This document shows, piece by piece, positions 23,311-35,300 of a stretch of 64,000 bases of DNA. The notes beneath the pieces are model-generated. The model saw only the letters and a list, made by a program, of their open reading frames with translations. It did no database searches and was not told where the DNA came from. Source of the stretch: Myxocyprinus asiaticus. Taxonomy: Eukaryota > Chordata > Actinopteri > Cypriniformes > Catostomidae. Position 1 is the stretch's first letter, and the number at the start of each line of letters is the position of its first letter. The stretch lies in NCBI RefSeq assembly GCF_019703515.2, contig NC_059393.1, positions 10,000,001 through 10,064,000 on the forward strand, read 5' to 3'. The position numbers were made by a program, and so were the translations under genes.

Positions 23311-26300
23311 GTGTGTATATATGTATGTGGCTGTCAAATGATAGCAATATTTAATAACGATTAACCCAAGATTTCTCAGCAGAACATTGCCCAGAGCATC
23401 ACACTGCCTTCACCATCTTCTTCCCATGGTGCAGCCTGCTGCCATCTCTTCCCCAGGTAAATGACACATACGCACCCGGCCATCCACATGATCTAAAAGA
23501 AAACGTGATTCATCAGACCAGGCCTCCTCCTCCCATTGCTCCATGGTCCAGTTCTGACACTCACGTGCCCATTGTAGGCGCTTTCGGCGGTGGACAGGGA
23601 TCAGCATGGGCACTCTGACCAGTCTGTGGCTAGGCAGCCCCATACGCAGCAAGCTGCGATGCACTGTGTGTTCTGATATCTTTCTATCATGGCCAGCATA
23701 AAGTTTTTCAGCAATTTGTGCTACAGTAACTCTTCTGTGGGATCGGACCTGACAAGCAAGCCTTCGCTCCCCACGCGCAACAGTGAGCCTTGGGCGCCCA
23801 TGACCCTGTCGCTGGTTCATCGGTTGTCCTTCCTTGGACCACTTTTGGTAGGTACCAACCACTGCATACTGGGAACACCTCACAAGAACTGCCGTTTTGG
23901 AGATGCTCTGACCCAGTCGTCTATCCATCACAATTTGGCCCTTGTCAAAGTTGCTCAGATCCTTACACTTGCCCATTTTTCCTGCTTCCAACACATGAAA
24001 TTCAAGAACTGACTGTTCACTTGCTGCCTAATATATCCCACCCCTTGACAGGTGCCATTGTAACGAGATAAATGTTATTCACTTCACCTGTCAGTGGTTT
24101 TAATGTTGTGGCTGATCAGTGTATTATCTCAAATTATGCAGTTTAACAAATCAACATGTAAAAAAATAGTATGTGCAATATAATATCATATTTATTGATT
24201 TAAATACATGGATTTGGTATTTTCTAAAAAGCTAAAATGTGGCAAATTATGAGAAACGAATAAAATACAATTAGTACAGTTTTTGTTTTCATAATGTACC
24301 TAGTCAGAAAATCTCCTGTATTATTAAAATCATTAGCTGGGAGAGAATTTCTTTCATATGTAAGCAAAGTAGACATTATGACAGAAATGTACCCAAATTA
24401 ATCGATATCAAATTAATCAGAAATTGGAATCAAATCGAGAGTGTGTGATTCCAAATTGAATCAGGAAATCTGTATCAATACCCAGCCCTAAACTTAAGTG
24501 AAACCTTATAAAAAGCTGGTGCAACCCTACCCAGGTTCTTAAAGGTGTATTCGGGGTTCAATAGAAGTTATGCTTAATGGACAACATTTGTGGCAAAATG
24601 TTGATAACCACAACAAATAATTTCAACTCGTCTCCTTGTTTTTTTTTTTTTTTTAAAAAGGAAAACTCGAGGTTACAGTGAGGCACTTACAATGGAAGTG
24701 AATGGGGCAAATTTTTGCAGGGATTTAAGGATTGTGAAGATTAAAATTTTATAAAAGCACTTATATTTTTTTTTTAAACTTGTGTTTTTTGAGCTTTCCA
24801 GTTGTTTAAATAGTTGTTTTTAAGGTCTCTTTTGGGTTTATGGCAACACAATTTTAAAATTGGATATAACTTTACACAAAAGATGTTACTGAGCAATTTT
24901 ATCACAGTAAAATCATACAAACTGAAATCATGTTAACACACATTGTTTGCGTTTTGTGGCTATACTTTTGAAACAGTGAGTACTTTAATGTTTATGGATT
25001 GGCCCCATTCACTTCCATTGTAAGTGCCCCACTGTATGGAGAATGTGTGTGTGTGTGTGTGTGTGAGAGACGAGTCTACATACATTTTTAAGGTAATCAA
25101 CATTATGCCACAAATGATGTCAGTTGAGCTTAACTTGTTTTGAACATGGAATATTCCTTTTAATGTAAGCAGTGACATCAGATGAACCATCAAGGCAGAG
25201 ATTTTAATTTATCTTGTTTGTAGAAGCATAAGGTCTAGTGATTTATAACTTTTGTTTTATCAAAATTTAGCAGCAGAGACTTACTTGTCATCCAGTCTTT
25301 AATGTCTTGAATACAACTGGACATCTTTGAAAGCTATGAAATTTTATCTGGTCTAGAAGAACTACTGTAAAGTGAAGTCAAGTCATATTTATTTGTATAG
25401 CGCTTTTCACAGCACACATAGTTTCAATGCACCTTTACTGAATATTATGCTATAACAAAAAACTATGCTATTTAAGTCCTCATGCGTTTATAATGAAGAA
25501 CGAGATAAGGCATGCCTTAATGTAAATTTTATGCCCCCTGTGAGCAAGCCAAAGACGACAAGAACAACAGAGGCCCAAGACTGAACCTTATGTTTTTAGA
25601 TCTGATGTCTGGTCATTTATGCAAACAAGGTGGTAACCATCCGACATGTAGGATCTAAACCAGTCTACCTGCCCATGAGCCAAGCAATACTTGTTCAGGA
25701 AAAACATCCTGGTCAGATGACATAAGTACAGTGCTGTGAAGTCCTGTCCTGATTTCTTCTATTTTTGTGTATTTTTCATACTAAATTGTTTTAGATCTTC
25801 AAAGAAGATATAACATGAAACAAAAGCAACCTGAGGAAACACAAAATACAGTTTTCAAATATATATTTTTTAATATCCAACACCTACACTGATCAGCCAC
25901 GACATTAAAACCACTGACAGGTGAAGTGAATAACATTTATTATCTCATTACAATGGCACCTGTCAAGGGGTGGGATATATTTGGCAGCAAGTGAACAGTC
26001 AGATCTTGAATTTCATGTGTTGGAAGCAGGAAAAATGGGCAAGCGTGAGGGCCTGAGCGACTTTGACAAGGGCCAAATTGTGATGGCTAGAAGACTGGGT
26101 CAGAGCATCTCCAAAACGGCAGTTCTTGTGGGGTGTTCCCTGTATGCAGTGGTTAGTCCCTACTAAAAGGGGTCCAAGGAAGGACAACCGGTGAACCGAT
26201 GACAGGGTCATTGGCGCCCAAGGGTCATTGAGTGTGGGGAGCGAAGGCTAGCCCATCTGGTCCGATCCCACAGAAGAGCTACTATAGCATAAATTGCTGA

Positions 26301-29300
26301 AAAACTTAATGCTGGCCATGATCGAAAGGTGTCAGAACACAGGGCATGTGAGCATCAGAACTGGACACTGGAGGAATGGAAGAAGGTGGCCTGGTTTGAT
26401 GAATCACGCTTTCTTTTAGATCATGTGGACGGCCGGGTGCATGTGCATCATTGACATGGGGTAGTGATGGCAGCAGGATGCACCATTGGAAGAAGGCGGG
26501 CAGGCAGTGGCAGTGTGATGCTCTAGGCAATGTTCTGCTGGGAAAACCTGGGTCTTGGCATTCATGTGGATGTTACTTTGACATGTACCACCTAAAGATT
26601 GTTGCAGACCATGTACACCCCTTCATGGCAACGGTGTTCCCTGATGACAGTGGCCTCTTTTAGCAGGATAATGCGCCCTGCCACACTGCAAAAAAATTGT
26701 TCAGGAATGGTTTGAGGAACAAAGAGTTCAAGGTGTTGATTTGGCTTCCAAATTCCCCAGATCTGATTGAGCATCTATGGGATGTGCTGGACCAAAAAGT
26801 CCGATCCATGGAGGCCCTACCTCGCAACTTACAGGACTTCAAGGATCTGCCAGATACCACAGGACACCATCAGAGGTCTTGTGGAGTCCATTCCTCAAAG
26901 GGCCAGAGCTGTTTTGCGGCACGATGGGGATATACATGATATTAGGCAGGTGGCTTTAATGTTGAGGCTGAGCGTTGTATATCACGCGTGGAAAAACTAA
27001 CTGCCCTCTTAAACTTAACAGCTTCTTGTGCCACCTTTAGCAGCAACAACTGCAACCAAATGCTTCTGATAACTGGAGATCAGTCTTTCACAACACTGTG
27101 GTGGAATTTTGGCCCACTCTTCTTTGTGGAACTGCTTTAGTTCAGCCACACTGGAGGGTTTTCGAGCATGAACTGCACATTTAAGGTCCTGCCACACCAT
27201 CTCATTTGGGTTCTAGTCAGGACTTTGACAAGGCCACTCCAAATCTTTAATTTTGCTTCTTTTGAGCCATTCAGAGGTAGACTTCTCCTATGCTTTGGAT
27301 CATTGTCTTGCTGCATAATCCACTTGCGCTTGAGCTTCAACTCACGGACTGATGACCGGATGTTCTCCTTTAGTATTTTCTGGTAGAGAGCAGAATTCAT
27401 GTTTCCCTCAGTTACTGCAAGTTGCCCTGGCCCAGAAGCAGCAAAGCATCCCCACACCATCACACTACCACCACCATGCTTGACCATAGGTATGATGTTC
27501 TTTTTGTGGAAATGTGTTTGATTTACACCAGATGTAACAGGACCCCTGTCTTCCAAATAGTTCCACTTTTGACTCATATGTCCACAGAGCATTCTCCCAA
27601 AAGGTTTGATCATCATCAAGGAGTTTTGGCAAAATTCAGACAAGCCTTAATGTTATTCTTGGTTAGCAGTGGTTTTCACTTCGCCACTCTTCCATGGATG
27701 CCATTTTTGACCAGTGTCATTATGATGGTGAAGACATGAACAGTGACCTTTATTGATGCGGAGAGGCCTGCAGTTCCTTGGATGTTGTCCTTGACTTTAT
27801 GTGTTCCTGGATGAGTCTTCGCTGTGCTCTTGGAGGAATTTTGGAAGGTTGGCCATTTCTGAGAATGTTCACTACTGTGCCAAGTTTTCTCCATTTGGAG
27901 GTAATGGCTCTCACTGTGGTTCTTTGGAGTCCCAGAGCCTTTGAAATAGCTTTATAACCCTTCCCAGACTGATGTATTTCAATCAACATTTTCCTCATTT
28001 CTGGAATTTCTTTCACCCTTGGCATAGTGTGCTTCTGGATGAGACATTTTAGCCAACTTCATGCTGTTGAAAAAGTTCTATTTAGGTGTTGATTTGATTG
28101 AACTGACTTGGCAGTAATCAGGCCTGGGTGTGTCTAGTCCAGCTGAACCCCATTATGAATGCAGTTTCATAGATTTGGGGATTTAGTAACTAAATTTAGG
28201 CCCAGTTGGTGTTGGATAACTTTTTTGCTTTAATAAATACAATTATCATTTAAAACTTTATTGTGTGTTTACTCAGATTGCCTTTGTTTCATTTTAGATT
28301 TAGGTTGAATTTTTGATACTATTTAGTTTGAGAGATACACAAAAGCAGAAGAAATCAGGATGGGGAGTGTGACGAGGAGGAGGGCTGGGCCGTGAGGATA
28401 CATGCCCTGCGCTGAGTTGCCTAATCAGTGGGAGGAAGATAAGGGAAGAGCCGGGGACGCCAGAGAGAGAGAGACACATGTGGCTGCTCTGTGTGTGTGT
28501 TTGTTGCTGTGTTTTCAGTTTGATGTTCTGTTTGATTAAAGTTTTGTTTGTTACTATGGTTCCCGCATCATCCTCTCCCGAACTGTTACAGGAGCAAATA
28601 CTTTTTCCACGGCACTTTAGATCATTTGTAGTTCTGAAATCTAATTTAATGGCTCTTAAACTATCACCACTTGCAGAGAGTGTGTTTCTGGGCTTAGATG
28701 TGCGACCGCAGAGTGAATATTAGTTGCTTCAATTCTGTTCGTCACGTCTTGTTGAGGTTTAACTTTTTTCTCACCTGCCGGTGTAATAATGAGTTTTGAC
28801 ACGCTGCTCGTGGTGGCTGCTGTTTTGACATATTCCTTGCCAATCAGGTGATTAATACTGGAATGAATATGTGAAGCACATTTTTCCTAATGCTTGCAGC
28901 ATGTATGACTCCATAAATAAAGTTTAAAATGCCTGAGGCACTCAGCACTCATTTCTGCATTTGACATGCACTCTTGTTCTGGATAATGCTGCTTCTAATG
29001 CTGTCCTATGTTGTTTAGGGTACATTCACAGCCATTGCCATGACAAATACATTTTTCTCAGTAAAAAAAGAACTAATTTTCTTATCTTATTTCATGTTTG
29101 TGTCCATGAATGTAGACATTTTGAATGTGGCCAAGTTTTTGGTCTTGGCCTGTTGGTCTTGTATAAGCTTAAATAGGTGCATTTTGACCTTTTTCATGGA
29201 TCAAAGCCAGTACAGGTTTGTCCAGTTCCTTCTCTTTTCTGTTTATTGTTTGCGTATGTGTGGGCTCATATGTTTTAGAGCACTAGAGTGAGATAAAGAC

Positions 29301-32300
29301 AGGTCTGTTTTGCGTAGTCTGAACATACAGGGAGTTTTTACCGTGTGTGTGAAGGAGATATCTCGTTGCTGACAAAGACAGACCTCCCTGTTCTTTGCTT
29401 CTGTGGGTGTGGCAGCAGGGTTAGCTGCCTGCTGAAATGAGGGCAGCGATCTAGGTCATAGTTTTATTAAACATGTAAAAGATCCATCTCTTTTACTCTC
29501 AAAGTCAGTATGCTCTTACTCCCTAAAAAGTGTGGAACGGGACACGTTTTATCCAAAATCCAAGTTTAATGCTTAAGATTAGAGGTTTTTTCAAATCCCT
29601 AACCCTAAGTAAGTGTGAGCAATAGTAAGTGTTGTTGGCCTTAGCAAACACCACTAATTCACATGACGTAATGTTGCATAAAATTTAACTTGATGAAGTA
29701 ACACTTCTAAACTGTTTCAAATGCACATGTAGCAGTAATCTGCAACTTGTGGTCATTTCTGAGCACTATTTGTCTCTGTCCATAGCATGGTCTGTTACAT
29801 AAATTTGTGACCCAGCTTAAAAATCAATGGTGCTGGATGGTCCTTTATTTGACATGTAATGACAACAAATGTATTTGTTGCACTGTTTTGCTGCAAAAGT
29901 GACAGACGGGACAACCAACAGAAATCGAAACCACACACAAGCATGTGATTTAAGATAAAAGATTAACTCCATTCTTATCCCTTTATTACCTCATAAACTG
30001 GTTCAAAATGACCAGCTTTATAAACTATGATGAACTCTCTTGCCAAATTTAAAAAAAATGAATATCTGGCTGTGTTAATTGTTTAACTTTTGCCACAATT
30101 GAAATCTCTTAAGCATAGCTTGGTCTTGTTTCAGTACTTTAGCAAAGTTTGGTGGGGTGTTTCTTCAACTTTTAGCACTGAGGACTTTGAGAAAATACAA
30201 TTCGATTTTTTACATTCCCACCAGTGTATTTAATTTGTCTACTTGCAATGTCCAACAGTGTATTTACATGCATCACAGCATATTTGTAATTTTTTCTGAA
30301 AATCATAGAAGGCATAATCGCATAATACAACAAATGTCAGTATAGAAGTGGCCCAACTTCCTGTGGACGTGGCAATTTAATAGTCAAATTATTTTGGGTG
30401 GTCACACTACACTTCGTGCTCCATCAAACGCATCCAAATGGGGGAGTCCGAAAATGCAAGCTCATGCAAAGAATTTTCATACAACTCTGTGCAGTTTTGT
30501 GAACTGTGAATATGGATGACAAGAGGACATGTGGAAGAAGATCGAAGGACCAAAAGAAGATCAAAACGTCACACACTGACATCTTGGCTCAGTTCAAAGT
30601 TTTCACTTTTAAAAGCTTTTTTTTAGTTGTTGTAGATTATACAGTATATTTTAAAAAAATGTATGTGATTATTATTTGTGAAGTGACTAAAATCAGAAGC
30701 TCTTCTGCGTGACATCATATTCTGGTCTTCGTCTGAAAAAATGGTGTGTGCTCAAAGCATAGTGTGACCGCCCCTCTTACCATTGAGGAAAGAAGTCCTG
30801 CAAAAGAATGATTGGAAGTTTGTTTGTCAAATTGGCTTGTTAACAGAGCAGCTGTACAGTGTTTATTTTGGGCTGGTAGTTATGTGAGGCACGGCATCGA
30901 CAGGAATGTGATGGGCATGCTGGGTGATCTGTTACAGGACCAACATGTGATGAAACTCAATATTCAATCAGCTCTAGATGAATTATACATGCATCAGCAC
31001 CTTCATGAACACTCGATCACAGAAAGAACTATTGATCTGGTGTTCTGTCTTGCGCTTTTTCAATTAGTTTTACAAACACCAATGATTGATAAATACTTCA
31101 TAAACATAAATAAATGAGTGCATGTGAATTTTAAATATCAAAAATGTTCTCATGTTTATAGACTTGTTGCAGTCCCTTGGATGTAAACTTTGAGGTTTGT
31201 CAAGGTAAGCAGGAACAGAGACTAATTAAAAAAAAAAAACTATCTAGTCATCCAGCAGTTCTCCATTCATCTGTGGGGATGTTTCCCTCCTAATTAGGTT
31301 CAGAATGTCAAGGTAAATGTTGAGTGGAAATGCAGGATATGGGAAAGAAGGGAATGAAGACATAGTTTTGTAATGTCACCTTGATTTCATTATGAAGGTC
31401 TGTGTACTAGTTTGCTCAAAGTAATTACTATGGCTGCATTAAGTTTACAAATACTTGACTTGAGGTCAACCGATATGGGTTTTTCAATGGCCGATACCGA
31501 TATCTAGAGAGCAGGATGGCCGATATAAGTGCTGATTTACAAAATACAGTTTAACAACAGCAAATCAGATATACACACAATTTCAAAAGTGAAACAACAA
31601 TTATTTTATGCAATTCTTACTCAAATTTGGTAAAGTAGATTTTGGAACTGACAAAAGGGAAAGTACACTTCTTTTATCAGCCAAGCAAATGCAGGTAATT
31701 GCCCAATGTCGAAAATTGCAAAATGGACAAATATTGGTTGATTAATAGGCCTGGCCGATGTATCAGTCTATCACACATTTTTACATGTGAAAGGCTGTTT
31801 AATCATTAGGTTTTTGAAATCATCTTCATTCCAAATCTGGTGACAGTCTGACAATCATCTCTAGTCATAAACTACAATTTGCCACTGTATACATTTCTCT
31901 CTCTTTTTCTCTAGGTGAAAGTGAATATTATCGGTGATGTCGTCGATCAGGGTTCCACCAACCTGAAGATTGACCCTGCTGGATTCAGCCCTCATGCTGC
32001 CATCTACTCTATGAGACCTGACGTGCGCTGCATTGTTCACATACGCACACCGGTTACTGCTGCTGTAAGCATCCACCCACTACAGCCTGGGAAATTTAGT
32101 TGGATATACACAGCCACTCTATAGCTGGGTTTCCATCCAGAATGTTTTTAATTTTTATTTATATTTTATTTTTTTTATTTTTTCCCCAATTTGGAATTCC
32201 CAATGCGCTCTAAATCCTCATGGTGGCATAGTGACTCGCCTCAATCCGGGTGGTGGAGGACGAATCTCAGTTGCTTCCGCGTCTGAGACGGCAATCTGCG

Positions 32301-35300
32301 CATCTTATCACGTGGTTTGTTGAGCGCATTACCGGGGACATAGCACGTGTGGAGGCTTCACGCTATTCTCCGCGGCATCCACGCACAACTCGCCACATAC
32401 CCCACCAAGAGCAAGAACCACATTATAGTGACCATGAGGAGGTTACCCCATGTGACTCTGCCCTCCCTAGCAATCGGGGCAATTTGGTTGCTTAGGAGTC
32501 ATGGCTGGAGTCACGCAACTCCAGGGGTGGTAGTCAGCATCTTTACTCGCTGAGCTACCCAGGCCCCCTATGTTTCGCATTTAAGCGCATTTCTAAAAAT
32601 TATACTTAAGAAAATACTAATTGTTGCGTGTTTCCATCCACTGCATAATGCGCATTATCATGAAGGAGCCGCCTCGTCATGATGGAGCAGCTGAATGACC
32701 TCTCCCTGTTTGGGGACAGTTTTATTTGCAAGATTGGAGCAAGTATCTCATGTTATTAAATGCATCCATGAGCCACAGCAGAATAAGTGTAATATCTGAT
32801 ATAATGTGGGCTGAAATAGCTGCGATGCCCACACACCACCAGTCTCCGCATATCCGCATATAAAGCCCCATATATCTCACCAAACACAATTTATTTAATG
32901 CCGCTTATACACAACATGGAGTGTGCATGAAACATGTAATATGATCATGAATAGTGTTAGGTTTGTCACTAACACAGTTACATTTTAAAATACAGTTGTG
33001 TCCAAAAGTTTGCATACCCTGGCAGAGATTGTGAAATTTTGGCATGATTTTGACCGATCATGCAAAAAAACTGTTTTATTTAAGGATCGTGATCATATGA
33101 AGCCATTTATTATCACATAGATGTTTGGCTCCTTTTTAAATCATAATGATAACAGAAATCACCCAAATGGCCCTGATCAAAAGTTTACATACCCTTGAAT
33201 GTTTGGCCTTGTTACAGACACACAAGGTAACACAAGGGTAATTTCTCACACCTGTGGCTTTTTAAATTGCAATCTCTTGATACCAAGCCAAAGTCAGGTA
33301 GACCAAGAAAGATTTCAACCACAACTGCCAGAAGAATTGTTCGGGATACAAAGAAAAACCCACAGGTAACCTCAGGTGAAATACAGGCTGCTCTGGAAAA
33401 AGATGGTGTGGTTGTTTCAAGGAGCACAATATGACTATACTTGAACAAAAATGAGCTGCATGGTCGAGTTGCCAGAAAGAAGCCTTTACTGCACCAACGC
33501 CACAAAAAAGCCAGGTTACAATATGCCCGACAACACCTTGACATGCCTCACAGCTTCTGGCACACTGTAATTTGGAGTGACGAGACCAAAATAGAGCTTT
33601 ATGGTCACAACCATAAGCGCTATGTTTGGAGAGGGGTCAACAAGGCCTATAGTGAAAAGAATACCATCCCCACTGTGAAGCATGGTGGTGGCTCACTGAT
33701 GTTTTGGGGGTATGTGAGCTTTAAAGGCACAGGGAATCTTGTGAAATTTGATGGCAAAATGAATGCAGATTGTTATCAGAAAATACTGGCAGACAATTTG
33801 CATTCTTATGCACGAAGCTGCGCATGGGATGCTCTTAGTCTTTCCAGCATGACAATGACCCAAAGCACAAGGCCAAGTTGACCCTCCAGTAATTACAGCA
33901 GAAAAAGGTGAAGGATCTGGAGTGGCCATCATAGTCTCCTGACCGTAATATCATCAAGCCACTCTGGGGAGATCTCAAACGTGTGGTTCATGCAAGATGA
34001 CCAAAGACTTTGCATGACCTGGAGGCATTTTGCCAAGACGAATGGGCAGAGCTATACCACCTGCAAGAATTTGGGGCCTCAGACAACTAGTACAAAAGAC
34101 TGCATGCTGTCATTGATGCTATATTACCATTTCTCCAAGGGTATGCAAACTTTTGAGCACAACTGTACAATTTTAAAATTTAAAATACTTTTTTTTTTTT
34201 TACAAAATGTAGAGCATTCATTACCTCTTTAAAGGAAAAAACAAATACATAGTCCTTATGAGCCATAGAAGGTGGTCTTTTCATTAATGTTAGCATTGAT
34301 GGTGTGGTTCAAGCCTAGGTGATAGTTTGTACCTATTGAGCAATTAAATTTCACCATATAAACTCCATTCTAGTTTTGATTTATGAATAAGGCATTATGG
34401 ATGGCCCTAAATTAAATATTTTGCAATTTTTTTTTTTTGCATAAACCTTTCTTGTATTTTTGCCATATCAGGTGTCATCTATGAAGTGTGGTCTTTTGCC
34501 CATCTGTCAAGAGGCTCTCATATTGGGTGACATCGCTTACTACAATTACCAAGGCAGCCTGGACGAGCAAGATGAGCGCATAGAGCTCCAGAAAGCTCTT
34601 GGACCCTCAGCAAAGGTAAACCACAAACAAACTCAAGGATGCATGTTCTTGGCATGCAGTATATAATGGAAGGGAAGAAACTATAACATCCTTGTGTCCT
34701 TTATTTTTATAATTGATACATTATCATTTTTATAATTATGTATGTGTGTGCTGCAGGTGTTGGTTTTGAGGAATCATGGGGTTGTTGCTCTCGGGGAGAC
34801 CATTGAAGAGGCCTTTCACTACATTTACAATGCTCAGTTTGCCTGTGAGATTCAGGTAAAGTGCTCATGATGATACACATGCAAGTACATCAGGGTTCCC
34901 ACGCATCCTGGAAAACCTGGAATTTTGCAATGCAGTTTTCCAGTCATGGAAAATTAGAAAAATACCTAAATGTCCTGGAAAATATTAATATATTCTTTTG
35001 ACTGTGTTACAACAAGGTTTCCGTTACATGCACAAAAACATGGTAATGATCGGACTCGGAATAGTAGTCAAATACACAAATTTGTATCGTATTGTCACTG
35101 CCGGCGGCTGCGTGTTGTGAAACGTCATCAACGGTTAAGGGAGCTTACACCCTCATGATTGATTACAGCATCAGCCAATCATGTGCTTGGCAATCGCGAT
35201 CCAACCAAGGCAGATCGTATGATTGGTTATAGCTACAACCAATCTCGTGCTTGGCTACAGCAGCGTGTGCACAGTGATAAGCGACATTCGTGAAACTTCT

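Larger units (their letters stand above)
25729..28617 (-). mobile_element. Tc1-like transposon interrupted by a second Tc1-like element and a solo LTR
   Basis: The outer left end CAGTGCTGTGAAG follows TA (25727-25728). The right end CGGCACTT precedes TA (28618-28619). The long inverted repeats align: CCTGATTTCTTCTATTTTTG on the left and CCTGATTTCTTCTGCTTTTG inverted on the right. The left repeat is cut at CCAACACC by the inner element and resumes after it. Removing both insertions leaves about 1.57 kb, a normal size for a fish Tc1-like element. Its transposase is on the minus strand. Confidence 0.9.
20649..31914 (+). other. Large add3 intron (11.3 kb), transposon-rich
   Basis: It contains the nested TTAA elements (21686-22856), a TA microsatellite, a truncated Tc1-like copy, a TTAA palindromic MITE, the Tc1-in-Tc1 complex (25729-28617) and small hAT-like MITEs. 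Stretches 20649-21681, 24124-24538 and 28620-30395 show no recognisable feature. Confidence 0.75.
32065..34471 (+). other. add3 intron (2.4 kb) with MITE, SINE and Tc1-like element
   Basis: It holds the MITE at 32123, a SINE nested in it and the Tc1-like element at 32993-34165. The acceptor side ends TTTGCCATATCAG. Confidence 0.8.

Noticed and set aside
23410..23994. Active Tc1-like transposase gene
   Set aside because: The open frame stops before the second Asp and Glu of the DDE triad, and the element has lost one end.
34460..34666. Separate 68-codon gene
   Set aside because: It is add3 exon 5 read through into intron sequence on both sides.
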